NCBI GenBank assembly: GCA_000708835.1
Contig: DF236994.1
Coordinates: 186,001 to 250,000, forward strand
Source: Klebsormidium nitens
Lineage: Eukaryota; Streptophyta; Klebsormidiophyceae; Klebsormidiales; Klebsormidiaceae
Length of the DNA stretch: 64,000 nucleotides
Reading direction: 5' to 3'
The notes under the pieces are model-generated. The model was not told the origin of the DNA, searched no databases, and saw only the letters and a program-made list of their open reading frames with translations. The position numbers and the translations under genes were made by a program. This document shows positions 1-11,501 of the stretch, piece by piece (the stretch's first letter is position 1; every line of letters begins with the position of its first letter).

Positions 1-643
1 TTGGAGATGCAAGCCGTACAAGATGGCGATGGAGCACTTGACGAGTATGGAGGTACAGCTCAAGCTGTCTCGTGGGGACCAGAAATTGCAGACAGCCTTC
101 TGAAAGATCTCAAGCCATTCGAAATACGTTGAAAAGCATGTTCTTCAAGTGAAACCGCCGATTTTTGTTCACGGAAAGGGAAAGCAAATGCGTATGACTT
201 GCACAGCACGCAAGTGTATACCAGCAACAGATCCGCTGGTGAAACGGAACTCAGCTTTCAGTAGTGAACAATCTTATGTGAAGAAAAGTGCACCAAATTC
301 GTGATAATCATCGAACCAAAGTGGCTCAGTTGTTAGCTAATGTATTGAAGCTTCTTTACTCGTGAGCAAAGCTTATATGCTTTCTAATCGTGCAATCACG
401 CCATATCAAAACTTCGAAGTCAGCTTCGTTCGAGTTAAGTTGGTAGCTCTCTTTCCATTGCATGTTGTACTCGCAGAGGTGACCATACAACGTGCGTCGC
501 CACGATATGTAGAAAGTTTGAAGCTTTCTGAGTGCAGTCATGAGCCTCTGTGACAAATGACTGAAAAGTTATGCTTCGAGATCCTGTCCCAAGATGCAAT
601 TTCTGTCTGAGTTTATTGACAAGGCTGTTCTCTACCGTGACAG
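1..643. other. Left-edge region, probable missing 5' part of the BTB gene
   Basis: No recognisable domain. Frame 1 is open from base 1 to a stop near 133 and could be a 5' coding exon of the BTB protein that follows, but I cannot place a convincing donor. The rest (134-643) is AT-richer and looks intronic or untranslated. Confidence 0.3.
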
Positions 644-2489
644 GTTGGTCATACGTTCAAGACATCGTCGTCAATACTAGTGTCTTAGCTGCCAGCTCCG
701 TCTACTTCAGAAGGATGCTGACGTCCGGCCTGCAGGAGAGTCTATCAAATGACCGATTAATAGAACTGAAGCTTTTTTCACACGGTGAGTAACTAACATG
801 GAAAGATAAAATTGACGCGTCTTTGACCAGGAACCGACGCTTCTCGCTTCCAATCAGCTTTCTCATCTTAATCGAGTGACCAGAACTATGTTTTGATAAT
901 GGGAGATATTGCCCGATTCCCCAGTCTCTAAGCAAGGCCTTCGAGCTTGTATTCTCAGAAACGGAAGCGTTTAAAGTGAGATCTGCTGGAAGGCCTTGAC
1001 AATCTTGACAGGATTTCACCGTGGTCCTGAGCACCGTTTATACAGACGTCAGATTGCCGTGCGTTCCTTCTACTGTGTCTAATGTCAAAGGACTTGGATA
1101 GCACTGTATACAGGGCAGGTTGTCAACTTAAACTTCTTCGCAGACTATAATTACATGTTGAGAGGGGACCAAAGCTGGCGAATTCAATACGTCTGCGCCC
1201 GATCCTGCACCCTATACGTTACCTGCTAAGATCAATCATAGTGCAAATCTTATTACCCGTTCTTGCAAGTGACCTTCGCCCCTTTGTTGCTTGCAGAAGC
1301 GCCATTCTTCAACGCCCTCATCGAATTTATGCACAGCCAAGAGATCCCGCCGACCATACGCTCTGACAAGGAGTCCCTCTGCTGGCTCTTGATCCTGGCG
1401 GATCGCATCGAGACGCCAGCGTGCATTCGGAAGTGCGTCGAACATCTGATGGCAACCCCCGTGTGTCTTGCCGACGTAGTGATGTGCGTCAATCTTCCAG
1501 AGACGGTGAAGAGACATCCGTCAGTCCGGGTGTTAATGGACGCCGTGTGCAAGTACGCATGCTGGTCCTTTGAGGACCTGGCCGCGGCGGAGAGTATTCA
1601 CACTATGGATGAGCGCAGCCTGAAGAAAATCATCGCTAGCCCGAGTTATGGTAGGCATTGGAGCAAAGACGACATAGAAACGCTTTTTGCAGTATGCGTT
1701 GAGTGGTTTCGTCATGGAAGCGAGAACCGCTGGGAAGCTTTCTCGGCCCTTGTGCTTTCGTTCGAAGTCTGGCGTTTGCAGCGCTCCTTCATCAGAGAAA
1801 TCTGCCCGGAGATTTGCACCAACAAAGGCCAGGCACTCCTGGAAAAGATCGAGGCGGGATATCCTTGGCGCATGAAAGAGACGAAAGCTGCGGGGATCCA
1901 GTCAGTTGACCCGGATCAACTCGGAATTCTGAGGATCAATCACCACGGTAAGCGATACCCAACGAAGAGTGCTCGTCCAGCTGCCTTCTTTCAGTGAGGC
2001 AGCATAACCTTATGTTTCGGAAAGTAGCTGCTACAAATCATGTTGTCTCGTGGTATAGACCCAGCTCGCTAGCAATGACTCATGGAAGCTGTGCTGCAAC
2101 GGCTGAGTCAGCCGGGACCCCCTCGTTGTGCAGGTACTTTGGGTGGGCATCCGTGGCTAAGCATGAATCGGGAATTAATGGCGATGCTACCCGGCGATAT
2201 ACTTGATGACCTATCGGTGGCCGACTCGATTATCCTTGTGATTGCGCTTTTGAGTTTCCTTGCGGGCCTTGTCATTCCGTTGGTCTTCGGAATTGTATCG
2301 ATCCTCCACGGGAAAGCATACACAGGACTCATCCTGCTCGCATTGACCTTCACTGGTGTGCTCCCGCTAGGTAGCTGTTATGTTACAGGGTGGGTTGGCT
2401 TTAGGGGTCTTTATCTGTACAGGGGGTTGACTGAGGACGAGATCGTACACATGAGGCAGTACGATTACACATCTACTTTTCGAAGTTAG
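644..2489 (+). CDS. BTB/POZ-BACK domain protein, 5' partial, possible C-terminal membrane segment
   Basis: Likely substrate adaptor of a Cullin-3 ubiquitin ligase. Exon 644-784 encodes the middle of a BTB fold (the stretch SVLAASSVYFRRMLTSGLQES is the typical dimer-interface helix region). Exon 1297-1947 follows in phase and encodes the end of the BTB domain and a BACK-like helical region. The reading frame can run on to a stop at 1997, but a strong donor (CACG|GTAAGCG) at 1947/1948 and an acceptor before 2134 join it in frame to an exon ending at 2489. That exon has two hydrophobic segments, roughly from the motif DSIILVIALLSFLAG and from TGLILLALTFTGVLPLG. BTB and BACK are family recognition; the membrane-bearing tail is inferred from splice phase only and could instead be a separate 108-residue gene starting at 2163. 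The N-terminus lies upstream and is unresolved. Confidence 0.6.
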
Positions 2490-3751
2490 AAATATGGCGT
2501 ACTACTTGACCCGTTTTATCTAGCTGTCAAATTCGTGCGGCACTGGCTGCTTCAAGCAGTTGAGGGGTCGGACTGTATGACGTTCTGTCAGAGTGTGCCG
2601 CTTTTCAATTCATGGCAAGGCCTGCAGTTTTGACCTTCCTAAGTTCCCAACTTAAGAAGGGTTTCAGCTCATATGCGAACAAAGTACTGACAATTTGAGG
2701 ATGGATTTACGTCTTTCGAAGTTCAATACCCTTCTCCGCTACGGGCTAAAAAGAATCGGGATATTTGTCGAGCTTATCCACCTACGCGACATGGGCCTAA
2801 GGCCGCGGGGAGCCAGAGTTGAAAACGCGTGTTCTGTCTGGAGCTCAAGCTGGTACGGGGCTAACCTGATCTTCAAGCATGCATGTTCGTGCACCCGTGA
2901 GCGGCGTTGTGAGCGTGGCACGGTTAAACCCAAAACCCCCGCACCATCAGCCGTTGAAGTAGTTATGGTATATACCACGTCGATCATACGCGCTTATAAT
3001 GTACGTCGTGTTGCTGTATCCAGACGTCGGTTCCCTTTCTTCCACATGCATACATAACATTGAAAAGGTACCCACTTAAGACGATTCTGCAGCAATGATC
3101 ATACGAGCTTGATGCAACGGGTGTTATGGGCCACTAGAAATGACAATCTAAATTGCACACATCATGATCGGATGCAGACGGTTACGGTTCAATGTTGTGT
3201 ACGTCGTAATGGCTTCTGGCTCAATCATTCAAGGGAAGTGCGCAACATGATTCCAGGACCCGGACGTGATATATACCTGATTCGCAAAGCAATTTAAGAA
3301 GAGCAATTGTTGTCCGTTCTAATCCCATGCTGCAGAACAACCAAGTCGAACTTTCAGATTACAAGGCACTGCCCGTCACTCTCGCGGATTACAAGGCACT
3401 GCCCGTCACTCTCGCTAAATGTGGTAGATTTGATATATGCACGTACATTGCCACGAGTCCGCGTACGCGCTGTTACACTCGCCAGGCTGACTCGAAGTCT
3501 CGCTTGGACCCAGTACCACCATCGCAACATTCTGGACCCACAGGTCGCTTCTGCAAAATGTCCGGCTTCTAACGCCAACGTTACTTATAAGTTGATAACC
3601 ATGACAACATCATTCAATGTGACAGCTATGACAGCCTGGTTGACGTACTGCACTGCAGACCTCGTGAACATCTTGTCTTGATGCAAAGTCAGCAGTTTGC
3701 AGTGGGCAACATGCTAATAAATAGGTGGTCGATCAGCTTGATAGCATGTAA
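2490..3751. other. Intergenic region without recognisable gene
   Basis: Only short open frames without domain features. It lies between the 3' ends of two convergent genes and probably holds their 3' untranslated regions. A perfect 30-bp tandem duplication sits at 3357-3415. Confidence 0.5.
3357..3415. repeat. 30-bp tandem duplication
   Basis: Two essentially identical adjacent copies with a 30-bp period; each contains the string ACAAGGCACTGCCCGTCACT. No coding context. Confidence 0.85.
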
Positions 3752-6700
3752 TCATGCGCCTTCTCGTAAAAGAAACTCAAGGACCGCCCTGTTGTATTCC
3801 CTGGGCTTTTCGATATTGGAAGCGTGGCGGGCTTCTTTGAGGACGACGAGCCGGGCTTTCTTGCCGAGAAACCTGCACACAGTCAACAAAGCATGAAAAA
3901 TATCCACCTGACCCTGCTTCTTCTGCCTTTTCCACTTCCCGCCCCATCGCAGCACGGCAGAGTCCATCGATACAATACTTCGATGTTCGGCGACTAGTAT
4001 TTAGCTTTTCTGTCGACAACATTGGAGGCTATTTTCAGGGCGCAAGTTGTTCAAAAAGCGGGCATGCAGATCTAGAGTCTCGGACGCGCACAGTCAGCCC
4101 AACCAGAGCCTTGCAGCTTTGAGTATCGTTTGTGGGACTCACTCTTGCAACCGCTGTGCCAATGAAAGCGGAAAGATCTCGTCCTGCTCCCCCCACACGA
4201 TCAATACATCCTGCAAGCCAGCGCCACGTGTCAGCGTGCTTGTGGAAATGGATGGACAGCGGCGACAAGAAGGAAAGCGGTTGTCTTTGTAGACGTTTAC
4301 ATATTTTGAAACCTTGCAGGCAAGACGCGACAGGTAGCGGGTTCTGCTCAGCACGAAACAAGATTGGCCCGTTGTGGGACCGCCGAAGGACCTCTAGAAA
4401 CGGTTCAAATCTGCGAGGGGGCCTTTGCAGCTCTCGACTCGTGAAGAATGTCGAACTTGGGTGCGAAAGCGGCCGAATAAGCGTGTCCGTCCTGAGCCCG
4501 GCCAGCCAAAGTCCACATCTGAAAATTGCACATTGTGCTCATTCCAAACAATCCGCTCTTTCCGATTCGACAGCGGTTTCATCATTGCACCTCCTTAGCC
4601 TACATTTTGGGTCTCTTTTGACCAATGACCTTAGTAAAGCCGGTAGAGCGATCGTTCAAGAAGCGAGTGCCTCAGACGGTTTCGAGGACACCAACCTGCG
4701 TCAATTTTGGGAGCGGCACCTCTGGCTTGTCGAGATACTCGAGCAGCTTCACTAGCATACCACGCTTCTCCTCCACCATCTCGGAGAACATGACCTGTAC
4801 AAACGGAGGGACGACAAGTAAGCAACTAGTCTACGAGAAAATTCGCTCCATTCGCAAGGTTCAAGGAAGCCCGCGGTGTCGAGGCTTAAGAAGCCGTTCT
4901 CTTCAATCCATTGTCAAGCAGACTCGTGTGTAATGTGATTTAGTCGGATGCTTCTGGGTGAAGATGTATCAGAAGTAGCTTGATTTTTCTCGTTGAGCTT
5001 TGACGTCCCGCTGCCCGAAATTTCTTCTCGAGGGGGCCAAAGCTCAAGCACATCACGAGTTACCGTTTCATCCGGCCATAGTGAAGCCTCTAAATGCAGA
5101 ATGTCAACCCAGATAAATCGTCTCAAACAATGACGAGGTAAAGAGGGCAAACGCAGATCGCTCGAGCGGTCGTTTGTATGAGAGGAAGACCATTGAAGGT
5201 TTCCATTCACTGGTTTTAAGTAAGGGTGCTATTACAGAAGCTCCAGTACAGATATGAGACTAGGAATAGGGACATGCCTCCCGGTCTCCAAGACATGAGT
5301 TCGCAGGTGTCCAAGCGAACCTCAGGGCCGAAATAACTTTCAAAAGTCGCAAGTGACCCGTAAGGCCTACGGCCTGTTATCGACTGCCGACCTCGCGCTT
5401 CATCCAGCTTCAGAGAAAAAACACAACACGACACAAAAACAGAACCTTGACGATCATTTCAGCCGACACGAGGAGATTCAAAAAGATTGTCACAGGAATC
5501 GTAGGAGAAAAGCAATTACCTGTAAAGTGTCCCTCAGAAGAAAGTTGGGCACCCAAGGCGGCCGGTAGTAAGCGACTTGCAGCAGGCGTCGAACGTCAGC
5601 GGGCGTTTCGGGCAGGAGAAGATCGGCCGTGCTGGCGACCCCGTGTGTCGAGAGCATCCTTTCATAGTCGCTGCGAACCATGACCACACCGGGGGAGTCC
5701 GTTAACACCACGCGCTGCACTCTGCAAACGGTGTCGAGATAGCTGGTGTCAAGAATGAAGAACAGAGGTGCAGTCAGGAATCGTGTTTGGTGCACATTCA
5801 AACGGCGAACTGATGTCAACGAGAAGGGGGTCGAAAAGATAGACGAAGGTTTTGCAAAACCGATTTCTCCTGTGAGCTGTGTCAAATTCCAACAGAGCAC
5901 CAGCAACCGAGAAACCCAGGCCGCCAACCTTGAGACAGCCTGCGGATGTCAGAGGAAAGGACGTGCTTCTGCTTGTCGACTTCAATGACCGGCTCTTGAC
6001 TTGTCGCTCATAAGCGAAGACTGGGCTCAGATTGATCTTATTGAGAGTGAGTAAGAAAAGCCAACACGATGAAGACCAGGGAACGAGTGAAAGGGCTTCT
6101 TAAAGCAGCGGAGGATATTTTACGAAGGTCAGTACACCAGAGCAGAGTTGACTTGTTGTGGACCACCAGTGCAGCACAAGGCTTTTAGAGAACAAGATAG
6201 GTTCCTTTCGCCGCTCCTGAATGCAACAGTTTGTGCTGCTTACTTAGTCAGAGAGGGGCTCACCTTTCTGGATAATTGTAGGCCATTCGGTAGGCCACAA
6301 AACCGCCGTAGGAAATGCCAGCCTGGACAGATGAATGTACAGAGCGGTTCACCAACTCTGAGGAAACAACTGAGCTATGAATCTAGAACTTTTCAGGACG
6401 TGATGATCTGCGGGGAACAAAGTTCAGAAACTTGCCTTCAGAACCTTTCTATCTTCAATATCATTTCAATTGAAATCCAGAAGGTGGTACATGGCCCAAT
6501 AATTATTGCTTAGCGACTTCTCAACTCCGATATTGAGGTTTCGACCTCTCCCATGGACAGGTTTTGTCCCCTACTGACATCTGAATGCACCTTGTGACAG
6601 ATTCGGTTCATCAGACGTCTCGACCAAGGGAAAGGCACAGTCAGCACGTGCAACAACTCACATACTCAGCGAACTGCTCATGAAAACTCCAGACGAAGCT

Positions 6701-7919
6701 CTTATGAACCCAACAAACACTTGTAAACTGAGAATTGCCACATACCACATGGTAGCGCTCCACTTTGAAGATATCGTGCATCAATCTGGCCATTGAAGCA
6801 GCTTCGAAGATCTCCGAGCGTTCTTCACTGGAACTCGTACTGCCGCCAAAGAAGATCAGATCTGCCAAAAAAAGGGCCAGGAGCTTCTGCGTTAGTATGA
6901 TGAAACATTCGCTAATTTCCCAAGATCATGGAAAAGCGCAGTGCCAATCCGCTCAACACACGTAATGATAAGAGTGCGGATAGAATGAGATTGAAGACAT
7001 GAGAGCCAGATGCGTGTCTCACCCGGAATGATCAGGTCAAACTGCTTGTGAAAAGCATTGATCTGGCCCGCCCACTGGAAAATTGCACTGGCCCCAAAGC
7101 CATGGAGCAACAGCAGGCTTTTGCGACGGGGGATCTTCTGGAGCTCCTGGTGTTTCGCAAACGGTTTCGATACCCAACAGTGGATGCTCGTTTGGTCGTC
7201 TATCTGAACCTGCAAGTGAAGGGTTACTCCATCACTAAACCCTGCTAAGGGGAGTGCTTTCATGGGGGGGTACACCTTCACTAAACTGTTGGGGGGAGTG
7301 CTTTCCCATGGGGGCGTGCTTTCATATGGGGGCTAACACCATCATTAAACGGCCCTGGCGGGGGGGTACTTTCAATTGCGTGGGGGGGTACACCATCTCT
7401 AAACAGCACGGGGGGGAGTGCTTTCCCATAAGGGAGTGCTTTTGCAGTATCACTATGGCCCCAGCACACGGAAGCAACGGCGGAAGACCTGCGAAATGCC
7501 ACACATTATCTGGAAACCAGACCATAATGAGGCAGAGCTGTAGGCTATGTCGCTTAAGCTGGCTATGCTTGTGGTCCTCTAGAGGAGCTTCTTTGAATGA
7601 CATCCACATCGCATTCATACCTGGCGCTCAATAAGGCCGTTGGTAAGTCCTGGTCAGCTGATTTGAAAGTTGTCTAGTCAGCTTCATACCTGGCGCTCAA
7701 TGAGGCCATAACACTGAGAAGTCCACGTCAGCTGATTTGAATGATACTTTCACATTCATAAGGCCACACTGCTGAGAAGCCTAGTCAGCTCATCTGGATG
7801 ATATCAAGGCAGATTCATACCTGGCGCTCAATTAGTCCACACCGCTGAAAAGTCCTGGTCAGCCGCCACTTCTGCACTCCCACCAGGCTGAATCCGCACC
7901 TGCAGCCAAAGCAAGCCAT
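3752..7919 (-). CDS. Alpha/beta hydrolase (plant type), 8 exons, 316 aa
   Basis: Serine hydrolase of the plant alpha/beta-hydrolase family; substrate unknown. Exons in transcript order: 7919-7821, 7209-7023, 6861-6746, 6322-6264, 5721-5520, 4794-4696, 4210-4143, 3872-3752; all phases match and the sum is 951 nt. The oxyanion motif LLLLHGFGAS lies near residue 67, the nucleophile elbow GISYGG near residue 137, the acid in WGEQDEIFP, and the histidine in EARHASNIEKP, so the catalytic triad is complete. The family DLIFFGGS motif is split across an intron and is restored by splicing. The start ATG at 7919 gives a short basic N-terminus and no clear signal peptide; an in-frame ATG further upstream cannot be excluded. 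Intron 1 (7210-7820) carries two tandem arrays. It is divergently arranged with the RAB5IF homologue. Confidence 0.9.
7222..7445. repeat. Diverged G-rich tandem array near the acceptor of hydrolase intron 1
   Basis: About four units of 45-62 bp. Each has a TACACC(A/T)TC-CTAAAC core followed by a run of 5-8 G and the string AGTGCTTTC. The array begins only about 12 bp upstream (in transcript sense) of the acceptor at 7210. G runs are on the + strand, opposite to the transcript. Confidence 0.8.
7612..7865. repeat. Tandem array duplicating the exon 1/intron 1 junction of the hydrolase gene
   Basis: Four diverged units of about 60-72 bp. The unit at 7814-7865 contains the real end of exon 1 and its donor (GAGCGCCAG|GTATGAA on the minus strand). 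Two further units reproduce the same exon end and donor, with exon boundaries at 7690 and 7621. One unit (from 7754) has lost the exon-end segment. All share a downstream GTCAGCTGATTTGAA-like string. Confidence 0.85.
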
Positions 7920-9012
7920 GCCCCTGCTCCCAGCACCTGGTGGCTGCTTATATCCTTGATCATGAGCTGGAAGCAGGGGAACCTTCGGGCTGCTATTCAG
8001 CCCCAGCCTAGTTATAACCGGCTCCCCACCCCCCTGCATGCGCTGGAGCTGCGGTGGGGTGAGGATGGTCAGAGGGGCTCTAGACAGGCTGGGAAGAGAG
8101 GATTTCAGAACTCCTGGGGTAGTGGTGAGGGAAGAGACCAGAGTATGCAAGTTTGCCGTTGGGAACTTCTCGGTACTTACTGCTCTCCTCATTGAAAATC
8201 CTGGTTGGGGTGCTCAACACCAGCAACCCAGCCCCAAGTGCATAGCAACATTCCCCGTGTATTGAAGTCCTTTAAAAAGGTCTTTTGGCCGGGGCATGCT
8301 CTAGGTACCTTCTACGTACAACAACTTGCGCCAGAGGATGAACGTCCACATGCTGTCCCTCATGATTTTAGCTTGCAGGTCGCCACCTTTTGCCAGCTTG
8401 CCTTTCACAGGTTTCAGCCTCAGGCCCGCCTCAGGCTTTCATGGCGGAGCTGTAAATTTTGCAACTTGCAAGACCACTGGCTTGGATCACAAAGCACGAC
8501 AATCGGCAGGATATTCCAACATTGAAGACCCGCTTATGATCCAAGGTTTCGACCCCCAGAAGAACCTAACCGTCCGATATCCACCAGCTTCTAAGCACTC
8601 CCTCAGGTGCACGGCTCCGATGAGGCTAGTTGTCTTCTCTTATATGCAACTTTTCGTGCTCATATGCCACTCGGAGAAAGTGATTTAGTAGCAACGAGCC
8701 ATGCTGGAGTTTGGACGCATGAAGCAGACTTCAAAATCTGGATGCAGTTCTTCGAAGAAAGGACAGATGCGCCACCACCATGCATCTTGAAGCCCAAGTA
8801 GGAATCTTGCGTTATCTTTAATGAGCAGAAAGTTCCACCTTTGGGACCACATACTGTCCTCACGGGTCCATTGGTGCCTGACATCCCTGCATTCTGAAAG
8901 TTGGTGGTCCTTCTAAAAGTCTATACATTGACCAATCACAAGTGCACGTTGAACGGAAAGCCTGCGAGGAGCTGTACTCCTACTTGAAGGGCGTCTGTTT
9001 CTGTGCGGCACA
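7920..9012. promoter_or_regulatory. Shared upstream region of a head-to-head pair (hydrolase / RAB5IF)
   Basis: 1.09 kb between two divergent start codons with no recognisable coding sequence. By position it should hold both promoters; I see no clear TATA box or other defined element. Confidence 0.45.
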
Positions 9013-10183
9013 ATGAGCCTCCGACCAAAAGCGAAGAATGGGGATGTGGTGCCACCACAAAAAGACGAAACTCCTCAGCCAAGCTTTCAGTTCAAACATC
9101 TACTAGAGCAAGACAGATTGTGGGACCGGGTAAGAATCCCACGCTTTCTAATTATGATCCTTATGATCTTTGCGCGGCTAATATGTGATCACTTGAACTG
9201 GGAGCCATCAGAATGCTGGGATCCAGCTCCTAGAGCCTGCTCTTGCAAAGACTGCGCAGAGGTGATCACACGCCTGCAAGTTGAGAGCACTTTTGCGCAT
9301 GCGATGTTCTCTTTCCCCCTAAATGGCACACTGATTTTGCCTGTGGATTCCACATGGTGATCTGCCGTCAGTAATCAAAGTCCTTGTTTTAACAATGTGT
9401 GCGGAGTTGCTCATTTGCCTTCTTGCGGAGCACTATATAAAGTTTGGGATGGTATGCTCATTATCAAGCAGGATTTCTCACTTACTGCCCTCTCTCCAGG
9501 ACGAGCTCGGCGATGTCATCCACTGGCTGCGGCAAATTCTTGGTCTCATCTTCGGCGTTGCTTATGGTTTGGCTGGGGTGGTGGGGGGCCCTTACCTGAT
9601 GCTGTAAGCTTTTGGCACTTTGACTCCGATGTCTGTCTTGAAAGGAATCAAAGAAATCTGCTCGTTCAGTTTTACCAGCTGCCAGTTAAGCATGTCAGTG
9701 TTGCCCCGCCAGCCTGGATCGGCAACATCGTTCTGAGAGGTTGTGGACCTTGGCATTCAGTACGATTATTGCCAGTAATCATCTCAAACTGTTTGTTTGA
9801 ATCTGTCTCAGGTATTTATTGGCATCCACGGGAATCACATATTCATATTACAAGTACGTATTGAACATTGATGAAGATGACTTTGGCGGGACGACCAATC
9901 TGTTGGTGGAAGGACTGGTCTCCGGGACAGCACTGATGGTGGTAAGTTGAGGCACGAGAGGAACCTTGTTGCTGAAGCCCTCATTTTGCGATGATTTAAC
10001 TTTCTGCTTTTGGTGCACTTCGGAGGGAGCACGGATGCATTACAGGCCAACTTGACAACTGCTGTGATCCAGATAATTTCTGTCTGCGTCCGCCACAACG
10101 CGAAGCGAGTCAAGTTCTTGACAGCACCTGATACCCGTATGCAGGTGGCATGGGTACTTCTCTACAGCAGTCTACATGTATAG
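9013..10183 (+). CDS. RAB5IF/OPTI (C20orf24) homologue, 4 exons, 129 aa
   Basis: Small ER membrane protein. In animals RAB5IF (OPTI) partners TMCO1 in the GEL complex of the multipass translocon and has also been described as a respirasome assembly factor. Exons 9013-9129, 9500-9603, 9812-9941 and 10145-10183 sum to 390 nt, exactly 129 codons plus stop, the size of the human protein. Recognition rests on the motif DELGDVIHWLRQILGLIFGV (residues about 40-59) followed by a second hydrophobic segment, the YYKYVLNIDEDDFGG loop, and a last segment ending AWVLLYSSLHV. The start ATG at 9013 opens a hydrophilic lysine-rich N-terminus as in plant homologues. Three membrane segments are predicted. The final exon has only 13 codons. 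Confidence 0.88.
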
Positions 10184-11501
10184 CAAGCTATGAGAGATAC
10201 CATGTGGGCAAAGGTACGTCGAGTCGAGATAGTTTTAGCAAGGTGTGCAAAGCCAGGTCGATCTTAGAGCACAAGCATCGTGCGACAGCGTGATCTGGGA
10301 GCAATATTCTTTTGAAAGGGACTTCGTACTGCAGGCAAGACAGGTTGTGATGCGCGCTATGTGCAAGCTTTGATTTCTTATTTACCTTGCGACGACCTGT
10401 GGCAGAGGTATCAACAATGATAGTGGATGCCTCCTTGAGTCGCCCCTGTTACTGCAATCCTGCATGGAAGCTGTCATGCTGACAGTAACACGCGTGCCTG
10501 CACGTCCAGAGCTTCTATAAGTGTGAAAAGTAAGAGCGGGGAGGTGTTTAATAAAGTTGCTGAAGATGCTCAAACATCCAATCTGCCACTTGAGTATCAA
10601 AAGGTGCGGGTCAGGCCGCAAGCTGACAGGATGGAAGGAGGGAGAACGTGGGCCCCCGAGCTGATATAAGATCGAGACCCTTCCTAGGATCGACGATCTT
10701 GACTGATCGGTCCACTGATTCAGACCGTCGATCCAAGGGGTTCTTGTGGAAGGGAGTTCGCTCCTCGGATGGTCCGTCAGGAGTCCCTGTCCTTCCTCGT
10801 CCGTTACTTGATAGTCCACGTGGGGTTCACGTATAGAGTTGTTTGTGCATGACTTGCACTGATGGTGACAATCGTTACACATCTGCACTTAGGACATGAA
10901 GTACTAATGCATGTTCACTAGGTTCCTAGCTACGTCAAGCAGTACACCTCAACCATGCAATGCAATGATCACTTAATCAATATGATAATCCACCATTCAA
11001 TCCTAGAAATGATTCAAGCCTTTCCGTATGATGTCGTCGACCTTCAATACGTACGAACTGAGGCGACTAATTGTTCAGAACGAGCTTCCGGCCATCGAAC
11101 ACATGCCCAACGTGATCGAATAAGATTGGATCCGTTTCTGTGTTACGACATGGCGTTGTGCACCGGTCTTTGCCAAATGCATGTGCATTCATAACTCAAT
11201 TACGCGATGCATGCATGATCAACAAGCCCACACCCCATGGCTTCCGCGCAGTACTGCTGGTAAACAACTCCAAAATCTGACCTGTCACGGTTTCCATCGG
11301 AAGTCCTCCTTGCGAGATAAGTATACAAGTAGTCAAACTTTTATTTCTCTTGTGCGGAGCAGTTTCGTCAACTCTCAATATGATGCTGTCTATCTGGCGT
11401 CAATGATTACCTCCTTCCGCATCCCACCCCGCATAAGCTCCCCCTCCCAACAGCCTCACTCTCGTCTGCCATGCATGCTTGTCTAGATTAAAGGGGGTTA
11501 C
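10184..11501. other. Intergenic region between convergent genes
   Basis: No domain-bearing open frame on either strand. It probably holds the 3' untranslated regions of the RAB5IF homologue and of G6PDH. Confidence 0.5.

Noticed and set aside
4132-4755. + strand frame of 207 codons
   Set aside because: Lies over hydrolase exons and introns in antisense, with no domain and an implausible composition.
7222-7865. CRISPR-like array
   Set aside because: Units are diverged, spacers are not of constant length, and the context is a eukaryotic intron.
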